DNA of 32,079 nucleotides, taken from Hyphomicrobiaceae bacterium. Lineage in GTDB: Bacteria > Pseudomonadota > Alphaproteobacteria > Rhizobiales > JAKIUO01. Where the stretch lies: positions 1-32,079 of the forward strand of contig JAKIUO010000010.1 in the NCBI GenBank assembly GCA_021647535.1. The letters run 5' to 3'. Under the pieces are notes generated by a model. That model was not told the origin of the DNA. It saw nothing but the letters and a program-made list of their open reading frames with translations, and did not search any database. Positions 23,421 through 31,891 of this stretch are shown here, piece after piece. Each line of letters starts with the position of its first letter. Position 1 is the stretch's first letter. The translations under genes and the position numbers were made by a program.

Positions 23421-23438
23421 GCCTTTTGCAAGAGCCAC

Positions 23439-23990
23439 CTATTGACCGAAATAGTGGATGTTATCCCCATCAGGTGCCTGTTGGGCGATATTTTGCTGTT
23501 TCTGGAGTTTCTCAAGGCGTTCAATGTCCTCCAGAAGCTCTTGATAGGCGGCATTGAGTCGCTGAATGACGCATTCCAGATAGGCACTGACTTCTTTTGG
23601 CAACTGCACATTGGCATACTGGTCGGGATGATAATACTTGACCAGCTGGTGATAAGATGTGCGCAAGGTGGCTTTGTCGACACCGGGTTCAACCTTTAGA
23701 ATACTATAGGGATTGATCTGCTCGAACTGTTTCAAGGAGCGGTCCAGCTGGTTGGCCGATGGTTTTTCGTTAGATTGTACGGCGGCGATGGAGGTTTGAG
23801 CCAGATATATGGGTTCGCCTGTATTGGTTTTAAACAGGATATATTTGTCTGAACTATTGAGCAGGTCGCCGAGCCTGGCCTTGTGAGGTACGGCAATGGC
23901 CCCTTTGAGGCTCTCCCCATCAACCAGGGTCAAAATGACCGGAATAAAGGTTTTTTCTGTTTTTTCGGCTATTGATTGAGAATTGAACAT
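23439..23990 (-). CDS. J-domain protein with an N-terminal ligand-like domain
   Basis: The 183-residue protein starts at ATG 23990 (MFNSQSIAEK); an in-frame upstream extension to 24056 lacks a ribosome site and would run into tandem repeats. Residues about 14-72 form a beta-rich domain (FIPVILTLVDGESLKGAIAV, KYILFKTNTGEPIYLAQTSI), a fold that may bind a partner. Residues 92-160 are a J domain: NPYSILKVEPGVDKATLRTSYHQLV, then the HPD motif at 121-123 (YYHPDQY), with the following helix YLECVIQRLNAAYQELLED. A J domain would stimulate DnaK ATPase. No dnaK is nearby. The gene follows the histidine kinase on the same strand and precedes copA. Confidence 0.8.
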   Translation of the reverse strand: MFNSQSIAEKTEKTFIPVILTLVDGESLKGAIAVPHKARLGDLLNSSDKYILFKTNTGEPIYLAQTSIAAVQSNEKPSANQLDRSLKQFEQINPYSILKVEPGVDKATLRTSYHQLVKYYHPDQYANVQLPKEVSAYLECVIQRLNAAYQELLEDIERLEKLQKQQNIAQQAPDGDNIHYFGQ

Positions 23991-24058
23991 GATCAAAGGT
24001 CCTGCATTTCCATTTTGGCACAAAAGTTTATTTCTTGTGATGGAAAGAGCAGGCATCG

Positions 24059-24109
24059 TAGTGTTTTGGCCAGTTTAGTGTTTTGGCCAGTTTAGTGTTT
24101 TAGCCCGTT
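24059..24109. repeat. Three 17-bp tandem repeats between the histidine kinase and J-domain genes
   Basis: TAGTGTTTTGGCCAGTT occurs at 24059-24075 and again at 24076-24092, followed by TAGTGTTTTAGCCCGTT at 24093-24109 (two differences). The unit is not a multiple of three and lies outside coding sequence, 36 bases past the kinase stop and 68 bases before the J-domain start on the minus strand. Confidence 0.9.
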
Positions 24110-24145
24110 TTGACCTGTTTCGGGTTTTGGGCTTTGCTTTGGCGG

Positions 24146-25660
24146 TTATGTGCTGGGGAGCTTTATAATAAAGGCTGTGCTTTCTTTTGCCAAAGACACG
24201 GCTTCAAGCTCAATGGTGCCGCCATGAGCGCGTATGATTTCATTGGCGATGGCCAGGCCAAGGCCCGATCCCTGCGGTCTGGTGCTGCCCTGAAAGGCAT
24301 CAAACAGGTGTTCGCTGGCTTTGGCGGGGATGCCGGGGCCACTATCGGCAATCTTGATGAGGGTTTGCCCGTCTTGTTGGCTGGCAGTGACGCAAATGAA
24401 GTCGAGAGGCCGGTCAAAAGGTTGAGCAAGACGATAGTCATCAAGCGCCTGACGGGCATTGCGAATGAGATTGGCCAGCACGCGATAGAGCTGATCATGG
24501 TCGGCATAGACTTGCAAATCCGTCTCAATATCTGTCTGCCAGTCGATCTCACCTTCGACCGGCAGACCAATGGACAGGGCGATTTCATTGACCAGCGGCA
24601 ACAGCGCGAATTGTTGGGGCTGCGGCAGGTTTTCCTTGGCGCGGCCATAATGCAGCGTGTCGGAGCACAGACGGATGGCCCGGTCCAGCGAGCCAATCAG
24701 GCGCGGTGTCAGGCGTTGCACGGTGGGGTCTTCAATAGTGCCAAGACGGTCAGAAATGAGCTGGGCATTGGCCAGAATATTGCGCAGGTCGTGATTGATC
24801 TTGCTGACGGCCAGTCCCAGTGCCGCCAGGTGATTTTTTTGGCGCAACGTGCCTGACAGCTGCTTTTGCATATCGGCCAGAACGCGTTCTGCGGTGCCGA
24901 TTTCATCATTGCGAGCACAGGGTTTGATGATCTGACGGCGATCTTCAGGATGTTTTGAAAAGCTCACCATATTGTTCGTCAGTTTCTGCATGGGTTTGAC
25001 CAGCAGGGCGCGCAGGGCGAAATAAACCAGCGCGGCAGTAAAGGTGGAAATCAGCAGGGATAAAAGAGCAATATTCCAGGCAAACTGCCACATGGCCTTT
25101 TTTAGAGGTTTTTCGTCAATGACCACCTCGATAAAATCGCCTCCCGAAAAACTGGGGCGTCCCTGAATAAGGATGGTGCGATTATCATCGGCGACAAACA
25201 CCATCAGCGCATCTTTGATCAGCTCGAACCAGCCTGTTTTACGCAGGTCATAATGATCATCGACACGCTCGGGCATTTCGGCCTGCAGCACCAGATAGCG
25301 TGTATTGTTGCGTTTGAGGGCGACGGCATGAACACGGGCGGTGCGCAAAAGTTCATCGCGCAGCTTTTTGGGGACCTGTCGGTTGGGCGCCGCTTCTGCC
25401 GAAAGCGCTGCGATTTGCGCAGCAGTCAGGCGTTCTTGCAGCCAGTTGCGCCGAAAATTGGCAACGGAGGGCACAAAGGTTAAAATTTCCGCCAGCATGA
25501 CAAACAGAATGGTCAGTAGCAACAGCTTGCCTGAGAGGCCGTTGGCTTCGGTGATATGGCGCACCACCCATCTGTAAACAGCATTGTGCCGGGTGCGAGG
25601 GCCTGCACTCACGCGATTGGTTTTCGTTTTTTCTTCGTCGGGGGACACGTATTTGCTCAC
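24146..25660 (-). CDS. Membrane sensor histidine kinase, no adjacent response regulator
   Basis: The 504-residue kinase has a first membrane helix at about 44-62, an extracellular sensor of about 120 residues, and a second helix at about 194-216. A HAMP-like linker (VKPMQKLTNNMVSFSKHPED) follows. The H box is VSKINHDLRNILANAQLI with His290. The ATP domain has NLIRNARQALDD (Asn397/Asn401), G1 DSGPGI (439-444) and G2 GSGLGL (464-469). The start is GTG, 3 bases after the stop of the flavoprotein gene, so it is the third gene of a TVP38-flavoprotein-kinase operon. The HDLRN form of the H box is the kind seen in kinases that act on separate regulators. None is encoded here. Confidence 0.9.
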   Translation of the reverse strand: MSKYVSPDEEKTKTNRVSAGPRTRHNAVYRWVVRHITEANGLSGKLLLLTILFVMLAEILTFVPSVANFRRNWLQERLTAAQIAALSAEAAPNRQVPKKLRDELLRTARVHAVALKRNNTRYLVLQAEMPERVDDHYDLRKTGWFELIKDALMVFVADDNRTILIQGRPSFSGGDFIEVVIDEKPLKKAMWQFAWNIALLSLLISTFTAALVYFALRALLVKPMQKLTNNMVSFSKHPEDRRQIIKPCARNDEIGTAERVLADMQKQLSGTLRQKNHLAALGLAVSKINHDLRNILANAQLISDRLGTIEDPTVQRLTPRLIGSLDRAIRLCSDTLHYGRAKENLPQPQQFALLPLVNEIALSIGLPVEGEIDWQTDIETDLQVYADHDQLYRVLANLIRNARQALDDYRLAQPFDRPLDFICVTASQQDGQTLIKIADSGPGIPAKASEHLFDAFQGSTRPQGSGLGLAIANEIIRAHGGTIELEAVSLAKESTAFIIKLPST

Positions 25661-25663
25661 CTT

Positions 25664-27088
25664 TTATCCAAGCTTGCCAAGCCAGCGGATGATGCGATGC
25701 AACATCGGGCTCGTCAAACTGCTTGTGAAATAGGTATAGGCGGCGCGCTTGGAGATCTCCGACAAAGTGGGGTAGGGCGAGATGAATTCGGTCATCGCCT
25801 TGATTTTCATCTTCTGGGTGATGGCAAAGGTCCACATCTGAATGATTTCACCTGCATTGAGGCCGACAATGGTTGCGCCCAATATACGACCTTTCTTGTC
25901 CGTAATGGCCTTAATGAAGCCGTTGGTGTGGTGCTCTGATATGGCGCGGTCATTTTCGGCGTAAGGAAAGCGCAAAATACGAATAGTGTGCCCCGCCTTT
26001 TGGGCTTCTGCTTCGCTCATGCCGACCTGAGCCAGTTCCGGGTCGGTATAGGTGACCCAGGGAACAGCGTTGCTTGTGGCTTTGGCGGGGAGTTTGAACA
26101 AAGCGCGGCGGATGACGATGCCCGCCTGATAATTGGCCATATGGGTGAATTGCATCCCGCCGGTGACATCGCCAATGGCAAAGACCTTCTTGTTGGTGGT
26201 CAAAAGGGTGGTGGCCACTTTGATGCCGCGCGGATCGGCGTCGATCCCGGCTTTTTCCAGCTCCAGACCGTCAATCACCGGGCGACGACCCGCCGCCACC
26301 AGCAAATGAGAGCCGCTGATTTTTTGGGTGACTTCTCCCATGGAAACAGTGGCGATGAGTTCGCCGCCCGTCTCTTCAACACGTTCAACACGCGCATTAG
26401 CGAGAATTTCAATGCCCTCACTGGTGAGCTGTTTCATGACGACAGCGGCGGCTTCTGGATCATCCTTGGCAAAGGGGGTGAAGGCTTCAAGCACGGTGAC
26501 TTTGGAGCCCAGACGTGAAAAAGCCTGCGCCATTTCCATGCCGATGGGGCCACCGCCAATGACGATGAGGTGCGTGGGCAGCTCTGTTAAATCGAAAATA
26601 TTCTCATTGGTGAGATAGGGGACCTGATCAAGACCAGAAATAGGCGGCAAAGCGGCGGTTGAGCCGGTGGCGATGACGAAGCGACGGGCCTTTATTTCAT
26701 AATCGCCCGCCACCACGGTTTTGCGGTCGCGAAACGAACCAGCCGCCTCGATGACCTGTACGCCAAGCCCCGAAAAGCGTTCGACACTATCATTGGGGGC
26801 GATTTGGGCGATGACATTTTTGACGTGGGCCAGCACTTTGGCAAAATCGACTTGTGGAGTCGTACCCTTGATGCCGAACTCATCAGATGTCTTGATCTGG
26901 TGAGCGCGCTTGGCAGCGGCCAGCAGGGCTTTTGAAGGCACACAGCCGGTGTTGAGGCAATCGCCGCCCATTTTGGCCTTTTCGATCAATACAACATCAG
27001 CGCCAAGCTGCGCTCCCGCCGCTGCGACGCTAAGGCCACCGGAACCGGCGCCGATCACACAGAGGTCAGGGGTGAGTTTTTGCACCAT
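25664..27088 (-). CDS. MerA/Lpd-like FAD-dependent pyridine nucleotide-disulfide oxidoreductase
   Basis: The 474-residue flavoprotein has an FAD Rossmann motif CVIGAGSGGLSVAAAGAQLG (10-29) and a redox disulfide in GGDCLNTGCVPSKAL (Cys44/Cys49). An NAD(P) Rossmann is in VIGGGPIGMEMAQAFSRLG at about 180, the second FAD motif is KVFAIGDVTG, and a dimerisation domain closes the protein. Its C-terminal motif reads ISPYPTLSE, where lipoamide dehydrogenase and glutathione reductase have HxHPTxSE. The base His is thus Tyr, as in mercuric reductase. The paired C-terminal cysteines of MerA are missing and no metal-binding domain precedes it, so mercury reduction is not supported. It starts 4 bases after the TVP38 gene stop. 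Confidence 0.9.
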   Translation of the reverse strand: MVQKLTPDLCVIGAGSGGLSVAAAGAQLGADVVLIEKAKMGGDCLNTGCVPSKALLAAAKRAHQIKTSDEFGIKGTTPQVDFAKVLAHVKNVIAQIAPNDSVERFSGLGVQVIEAAGSFRDRKTVVAGDYEIKARRFVIATGSTAALPPISGLDQVPYLTNENIFDLTELPTHLIVIGGGPIGMEMAQAFSRLGSKVTVLEAFTPFAKDDPEAAAVVMKQLTSEGIEILANARVERVEETGGELIATVSMGEVTQKISGSHLLVAAGRRPVIDGLELEKAGIDADPRGIKVATTLLTTNKKVFAIGDVTGGMQFTHMANYQAGIVIRRALFKLPAKATSNAVPWVTYTDPELAQVGMSEAEAQKAGHTIRILRFPYAENDRAISEHHTNGFIKAITDKKGRILGATIVGLNAGEIIQMWTFAITQKMKIKAMTEFISPYPTLSEISKRAAYTYFTSSLTSPMLHRIIRWLGKLG

Positions 27089-27092
27089 AAAA

Positions 27093-27884
27093 TCAGCTCT
27101 TTCGAAATTTGTTAAGGATCACCGGTAAAAGGGCGATAATCGCCAGACCGGCAAAGGCAATGAGCAGCTCTGGCGTAACCAGGTCGCTGGGATTAAACGA
27201 GACAGTGCACGAGGGTGCAACCCCATTGCTGACGGCTTTGGCCATACAGGCGTCAAAAGCGTGTCCCTGCGCATCAATGACCGACCCAAGCCCGGCACCG
27301 ATATAAGAAAAGGTATAAGTGGCGGGCATGATGCCGAAAAACGTGCCGATAAAATAAGTCATGGTTTTCACGCCGAGCAAAGCGGGCGCGATATTGACCA
27401 GCCAGAACGGAAAGACCGGCGCGAGGCGCAAAAAGAACATGTAAGAGAGGGCGTTTTCTTTAAAGCCGTCACGCAGTTTTTCCATAAAGGGACCGGCGCG
27501 TGCCGCCAGTGCTTCGCCCAGAGAGGTCCGCACGATGAAAAATATCAGCAAAGCACCAATCGTCGCCCCGACAACGGTTGCCGTACCGCCAACCAGTGGC
27601 CCGAATAAAAAACCGCCTAGAATGGTAAAAAAAGAGCCAACGGGAAGAGAGAGCGAGGTCACGGCGGCATAGGCCAGTGCAAAACCCAGAACAGAGAGTG
27701 CAAAATGATCGGCAACAAGGCCGGTGATCATTTTACGGTTGGCGGCCAGCTGGTCAAAGCTGAAATAGCGGTGCCAGCCCATGCTATAGATGAAGATGCC
27801 AAGGCCAAATATGGCAATCAGCGGCGCAAAGCGCATGATCGCGGATTTTTGCGCCGGGCTATTCTCTGCCTCACTGCTTGTCAT
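27093..27884 (-). CDS. TVP38/TMEM64 (VTT/DedA-like) membrane protein
   Basis: The 263-residue membrane protein has a helix at about 18-35, then the VTT domain with LSLPVGSFFTILGGFLFGPLVGG, VVGATIGALLIFFIVRTSLG, FMEKLRDGFKENALSYMFFLRLAPVFPFWLVNIAPALLGV and FFGIMPATYTFSYIGAGLG. The re-entrant-loop glycines and the FLRLAPVFPF motif are the family signature. Members are linked to lipid scrambling or membrane homeostasis. The C-terminus ends with another helix. Start is uncertain: ATG at 27884 has GGGA 6 bases upstream, and TTG at 27932 has GGAG 8 bases upstream. It heads the TVP38-flavoprotein-kinase operon; pairing of TVP38 with such a flavoprotein is a recurring neighbour pattern. Confidence 0.85.
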   Translation of the reverse strand: MTSSEAENSPAQKSAIMRFAPLIAIFGLGIFIYSMGWHRYFSFDQLAANRKMITGLVADHFALSVLGFALAYAAVTSLSLPVGSFFTILGGFLFGPLVGGTATVVGATIGALLIFFIVRTSLGEALAARAGPFMEKLRDGFKENALSYMFFLRLAPVFPFWLVNIAPALLGVKTMTYFIGTFFGIMPATYTFSYIGAGLGSVIDAQGHAFDACMAKAVSNGVAPSCTVSFNPSDLVTPELLIAFAGLAIIALLPVILNKFRKS

Positions 27885-28264
27885 ATTTGTCCCGCTTTGC
27901 CCGTTTTGTTCTTCTGCATTTATATGGGACAATCTTGAAGCTCCATGAGGTTTTAAGCAATGGCTGTTGACAAATTTCGCTTACTTTATCAGTTTTATAC
28001 CTTGAGGGCATTGCACAACTGGATAACGCTTTGGTGAACGCGGGGTGCGAAGGTGTGTTGACTTCGAAGTTAAGGTTTCCTATAAGCGGGGCTTGCATTG
28101 ATTTGTCTTCCTGAAAGCTTGAAATGTCGGCGGTATTTTCGTTGACGAGGCTGATGTCGAGGAGGCTCATGCGGTCCGCCACCTGTTTATAATTGTGGCG
28201 TTGATGGCAGGGTGTCTGGCTAAAACAGGGAGAGTGCCAGATTGGCGAAGCCAGGAGAAGAAAC
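27885..28264. other. Divergent promoter region before rpmH
   Basis: This stretch of over 300 bases holds no convincing gene. A minus-strand ORF (28182-27871) lacks a ribosome site and overlaps the TVP38 gene. TATAAT at 28188-28193 (plus strand) lies about 70 bases before rpmH, but no good -35 box stands 16-18 bases upstream. The rpmH ribosome site AGGAG is at 28253-28257. I see no DnaA box cluster, although rpmH neighbours dnaA in many bacteria. Confidence 0.4.
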
Positions 28265-28399
28265 GTGAAACGTACCTATCAACCAAGCGTGCTTGTCAGA
28301 AAACGCCGCCATGGATTTCGCTCTCGCAAAGCGACCACAGCTGGTCGTGCCGTGTTGGCCAGACGCCGAAGCAAGGGCCGCAAAAGGCTCTCAGCCTAG
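28265..28399 (+). CDS. rpmH: 50S ribosomal protein L34
   Basis: This is a 44-residue, highly basic protein starting at [23 protein letters not shown] opens it and [10 protein letters not shown] closes it. This is an almost textbook L34 (consensus MKRTxQPSxxxRKRxHGFRxR). An AGGAG ribosome site lies 7 bases upstream. It stands directly before rnpA, as in nearly all bacteria. It is shorter than usual ORF cut-offs and would be missed by length filters. Confidence 0.97.
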   Translation: MKRTYQPSVLVRKRRHGFRSRKATTAGRAVLARRRSKGRKRLSA

Positions 28400-28444
28400 T
28401 CTGCACCCTGTTCGGTGGTCAGCTTTGATGGGGTGTCATGCACC

Positions 28445-28936
28445 ATGAGCTTTAAGCTGCACACCCTGAAAAAACGGGCGGATTTTTTGCGGGCCAGAAA
28501 TGGGCGCTATTATGCGACCAGCGGGCTTGTGCTGCAGGCCAGTAAAGCGTTTGCGCCAAATTCCGTAATGCGAGGCAAGCGGGCGCTGGCCCCGTCGACA
28601 ACAGATTTACGTGATGATGAAGAGATGCGGGTCGCCAAAGGTGCAGCCCGTTTCGGCTTCACTGCGACCAAAAAGCTTGGTAATGCTGTTATGCGCAACC
28701 GTATAAAACGGCGCTTGCGTGCTGCTGTGCGGCAGATTGCTCCACAAAAGGCACACACAGGCTACGAATATGTCTTGATTGGCAGAGCAAGCACCCTTAA
28801 ACGTCCATTCAGTTGCCTTTTGCGCGATCTCACCATTGCCTTTGCCAAGGTCCATGCCAAGAGAAACCATGTTGTGTCAAATCGGGGCAAGAGGAATAGC
28901 GGCAAGAAGGTTCATAAAAGACGCCAGAACCCTTAG
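28445..28936 (+). CDS. rnpA: Ribonuclease P protein component
   Basis: The 163-residue protein binds the RNase P RNA and helps process tRNA 5' ends. The N-terminus LHTLKKRADFLRARNGRYYAT is typical, and the RNA-binding RNR motif is in GNAVMRNRIKRRLRAAVRQ. Between the first strand and RFGFTATKKLGNAV lies a charged insert of about 30 residues (RGKRALAPSTTDLRDDEEMR), so it is longer than the usual 110-130; the C-terminal tail (RNSGKKVHKRRQN) is also extra. ATG at 28445 is chosen over the in-frame GTG at 28415, which adds only residues unlike the family start. Confidence 0.93.
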   Translation: MSFKLHTLKKRADFLRARNGRYYATSGLVLQASKAFAPNSVMRGKRALAPSTTDLRDDEEMRVAKGAARFGFTATKKLGNAVMRNRIKRRLRAAVRQIAPQKAHTGYEYVLIGRASTLKRPFSCLLRDLTIAFAKVHAKRNHVVSNRGKRNSGKKVHKRRQNP

Positions 28937-29011
28937 ATAAACAATAGGCAGAGCGATAAGGCTGCGCCTGTTGCCTGTTATGACGGAACACTAATTCAGC
29001 GGGCCCATTCG

Positions 29012-30901
29012 ATGAATGATGACAATAATAATAGCAATTTTATGCTGGCAATCGTCTTGTCCGGTCTGGTTCTACTGGTCTGGCAGATCTTCTATATGGG
29101 GCCTATTCAGGAAAAAGAACGTCTAAAAAGAGAGCAGGCAGCGGAGTTTGCGGCGGGCAAAAAGGGCGTGGCGCTCCCCGCTGCACCAGGTGCTGTGGTT
29201 GGTGCGCCATCTGTCGGGGCTGGTAAGGGGGCCGCTGGTTCCGCGCCGGTGCCCGCTGTTCAAGGGGCTGGTGGTGTTCCCGTGGTTCCGGGCGGCGTTG
29301 CGCCGACACAGGCGGATCGCGCTACTGTGATTGCCCGTTCGCCGCGCTATCTTATAGATACGCCAAGTCTTTCGGGCTCAATTTCGCTGAAAGGCGGGCG
29401 TATAGATGATCTTGTGCTGCGCAAATACCGGGTCAAGGTTGATAAGGATGCCGATAAGGTGGTGTTTTTCTCACCTTCAGGTTCGGAAAACCCGCTTTAC
29501 GCCGAATATGGCTGGTCGGCTGCCCCCGGCAGCAAGCTCAAACTGCCGAATGCACAGACTTTGTGGAAGGCGCAAGGGACGGGTACTTTAACAGCCGGTG
29601 GTTCCGTTGTCCTGACCTATGATAATGGGGAAGGTTTGAATTTCAAACGGACGATCCAGGTTGACGAGAATTATCTGTTTTCGATTTCTCAAAGCGTCAC
29701 CAATACTTCAGGTAGCGCCGTCAGCCTGCATCCCTATGCGCTCATTTCGCGGCATGGTATGCCCAAGGTAGAAGGTTTTTATATTCTCCATGAAGGCCTG
29801 CTGGGTGTTCTTGGCGAAGAAGGCCTGCAAGAACTGGACTATGACGAAATTCTTGAAGAAAAATCGAGAACCTTTCGGGGCAAGCAAGGCTGGCTGGGGC
29901 TGACCGATAAATATTGGGCCGCCGCACTTATTCCCGAGCAGAGCGCGCCCTATGAAGCGCATTTTTCCGGCAGCGGTCAGGATAAAAGCGCCCGGTTTCA
30001 GACGGATTATTTATTGAACGCCGTCAATATACCCGTTGGCAGCACCAAAGAGGTGCGTGGACATTTGTTCGCCGGGGCCAAAAAGGTCGATATCATCGAC
30101 CATTATGGCGAGAAATATGGCATCAAGCAGCTTGATCTGCTGATTGACTGGGGCTGGTTCCCGTTCATCACCAAACCGATGTTTATGGCGCTGCATTTCT
30201 TCTTTGGTCTTTTTGGCAATTTCGGCGTGGCCATTTTGCTGGTCACAGTGCTTGTTAAAATATTGTTCTTTCCTCTTGCAAACAAGAGTTATGAGAGCAT
30301 GAGCAAGATGAAAAAACTGCAACCGGAAATGCAGAAAATCCGTGAACGTTATGCCGATGACAAGATGAAGCAGCAGCAGGAAACCATGGCGCTTTATCAA
30401 AAGAGCGGGGCCAATCCGCTGTCGGGCTGCCTGCCGGTGGTTATTCAGATCCCGGTGTTTTTCGCCCTTTACAAGGTACTGTTCGTGACGCTCGAAATGC
30501 GCCACGCCCCATTCTTTGGCTGGATCCACGATTTGTCAGCGCCCGACCCAACCAGCCTGTTTAATCTGTTTGGCCTGCTGCCATTTGGTCTGCCAGAGTG
30601 GGCCTCGATTGGTGTGTGGCCGGTGCTGATGGGAATAACCATGTGGGTGCAGATGAAGCTCAACCCGCAACAGGGTGACCCAACCCAGGCGATGATTTTC
30701 AACTGGATGCCTGTCCTGTTCACTTTTATGTTGGCCAGCTTCCCCGCTGGACTGGTGATCTATTGGGCCTGGAACAATTTTTTATCGGTCCTTCAGCAAT
30801 GGTATATCATGAATAAAAATGGCGTCGAAGTGGACCTGTTGGAAAATACCGGCATCCGCAAGCTGATGGGCAAAGTAAGTGAAAAAGCTGGCGGCTCGTA
30901 A
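29012..30901 (+). CDS. yidC: Membrane protein insertase YidC
   Basis: The 629-residue insertase places proteins into the inner membrane, alone or with SecYEG. The first helix is at about 9-29. It is followed by an Ala/Gly/Pro/Val-rich linker (about 48-105), the large periplasmic domain (about 110-365: SPRYLIDTPSLSGSISLKGG, GYISRHGMPKVEGFYILHEG-like strands), and the conserved core. The core includes WGWFPFITKPMFMALHFFFG, LLVTVLVKILFFPLANKSY with the family's conserved positive charge region, SKMKKLQPEMQKIRERYADD, and GANPLSGCLPVVIQIPVFFA. The end reads FPAGLVIYWAWNNFLSVLQQ. The yidD gene often found between rnpA and yidC is absent. Its stop codon abuts the hairpin GACC-TCGTC-GGTC of element E. 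Confidence 0.96.
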   Translation: MNDDNNNSNFMLAIVLSGLVLLVWQIFYMGPIQEKERLKREQAAEFAAGKKGVALPAAPGAVVGAPSVGAGKGAAGSAPVPAVQGAGGVPVVPGGVAPTQADRATVIARSPRYLIDTPSLSGSISLKGGRIDDLVLRKYRVKVDKDADKVVFFSPSGSENPLYAEYGWSAAPGSKLKLPNAQTLWKAQGTGTLTAGGSVVLTYDNGEGLNFKRTIQVDENYLFSISQSVTNTSGSAVSLHPYALISRHGMPKVEGFYILHEGLLGVLGEEGLQELDYDEILEEKSRTFRGKQGWLGLTDKYWAAALIPEQSAPYEAHFSGSGQDKSARFQTDYLLNAVNIPVGSTKEVRGHLFAGAKKVDIIDHYGEKYGIKQLDLLIDWGWFPFITKPMFMALHFFFGLFGNFGVAILLVTVLVKILFFPLANKSYESMSKMKKLQPEMQKIRERYADDKMKQQQETMALYQKSGANPLSGCLPVVIQIPVFFALYKVLFVTLEMRHAPFFGWIHDLSAPDPTSLFNLFGLLPFGLPEWASIGVWPVLMGITMWVQMKLNPQQGDPTQAMIFNWMPVLFTFMLASFPAGLVIYWAWNNFLSVLQQWYIMNKNGVEVDLLENTGIRKLMGKVSEKAGGS

Positions 30902-30905
30902 TAAT

Positions 30906-31175
30906 GACCTCGTCGGTCGGGCGTGCTGTGCGCACGGCGCCAAGGGATGATCCCTTGGAACCCATTTTGGAAAAGGGCGTATTGAACTCTGTTTTTTTGC
31001 ATGATGGCAATTTGGCTGCTAACGGGTGAACCTCGTTGATCGGACAACGGTTTTTCGCAAACTTTGTCTGATCTTCGAGTGTTTTGAGTATACATTAATA
31101 AACAGGGGTTTGGGGACTGGTCCCCAACGCCAACCGCGCAGGTTGCCCGTCTGGCGAAGACATGCCCGGCAGGGC
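30906..31175. repeat. Palindromic hairpin-chain element, copy E (second type)
   Basis: The left arm has GACC-TCGTC-GGTC (30906-30918), a GTGCGCAC dyad (30929-30934 region) and CCAAGGGA-TGA-TCCCTTGG (30940-30958). The right arm has TTGGGGA-CTGG-TCCCCAA (31110-31127), AACC-GCGCA-GGTT (31132-31144), GTCT-GGCGA-AGAC (31149-31161) and GCCC-GGCA-GGGC (31164-31175). The arms are reverse complements in order. About 125 bases of A/T-rich spacer separate them. It fills the gap between yidC and engB and overlaps the upstream in-frame ATG (31162) of engB. Confidence 0.75.
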
Positions 31176-31191
31176 ACAAGGACGTACATTC

Positions 31192-31839
31192 ATGACACAA
31201 ACCACCGATGAAAATGAACAGCGTGCTCGGGCGATAAAGTTTTTCTGCCAGCCGTGCGAATTTATAAAGGGCGTTGTCAATATTGACGGCCTTCCTGATG
31301 ATGATCGCGTTGAGGTTGCCTTTGCCGGGCGCTCCAATGTTGGCAAGTCGAGCCTGATCAATGCTCTGCTAGGCCGCAAGTCCATCGCCCGCACCAGCAA
31401 CACGCCGGGGCGCACCCGCGAGATTAATTTTTTCACGCTTGGAGAGAAGGTCGATGAGCGGGTTTATGTGGTCGACATGCCGGGCTACGGCTATGCGCGC
31501 GCTTCAAAAAGCCTTGTCGAGGGCTGGAACCAGCTCATTCACCAATATCTGCGCGGGCGGGCAACGTTATCGCGGGTGTTCTTGCTGATTGATGCCCGCC
31601 ATGGCCTGAAGCCCAATGACATCGAGATCATGGAAATGCTTGATGAAGCCGCCGTTTCCTATCAGATTGTTCTCACCAAACTCGACAAGCTGAAAAAGGC
31701 TGAGCAGGAGAAAATCGTTCCCGAGGTCACCAAACTGCTGACCAAGCATCCGGCCTCTTATCCAGAAGTGATTGGCACATCTTCCGTGAAAAACACCGGC
31801 CTTGATGATCTGAAACTGGCGGTATTTGGGTTATTGTAG
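31192..31839 (+). CDS. engB: Ribosome biogenesis GTP-binding protein EngB/YihA/YsxC
   Basis: The 215-residue GTPase is needed for late large-subunit assembly. It has G1 GRSNVGKSSLINALLG at about 45-60, the G2 region TSNTPGRTREINFF, G3 DMPGYGYA, G4 TKLDKL, and G5 GTSSVKNTG. The longest ORF begins at 31162, but that ATG sits inside the repeat; AAGGA at 31178-31182 lies 9 bases before ATG 31192 and the sequence from MTQTTDENEQ is preferred. The gene is the last of rpmH-rnpA-yidC-engB, although 290 bases of repeat separate it from yidC. It is followed by mirrored repeat copies. Confidence 0.95.
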   Translation: MTQTTDENEQRARAIKFFCQPCEFIKGVVNIDGLPDDDRVEVAFAGRSNVGKSSLINALLGRKSIARTSNTPGRTREINFFTLGEKVDERVYVVDMPGYGYARASKSLVEGWNQLIHQYLRGRATLSRVFLLIDARHGLKPNDIEIMEMLDEAAVSYQIVLTKLDKLKKAEQEKIVPEVTKLLTKHPASYPEVIGTSSVKNTGLDDLKLAVFGLL

Positions 31840-31891
31840 CCCGAATTATACCAATCTCCCTATATATTGACGCATTCGACAGCCTCAAAAT

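Noticed and set aside
17351..24109. Tandem repeats at 17351-17410 and 24059-24109 considered as CRISPR
   Set aside because: Units are directly adjacent without spacers, too few and too short, one set is coding, and no cas gene is present.
24110..24856. Open frame of 248 codons on the plus strand
   Set aside because: It is antisense to the kinase ATP-binding domain, whose N, G1 and G2 boxes are intact.
25664..27088. Mercuric reductase (merA) assignment
   Set aside because: No C-terminal vicinal cysteines, no N-terminal metal domain and no mer neighbours; only the general flavoprotein fold and the Tyr are shared.
27871..28182. Minus-strand 103-codon ORF before the TVP38 gene
   Set aside because: No ribosome site, overlaps the TVP38 start, polar low-information sequence, and occupies the rpmH upstream region.
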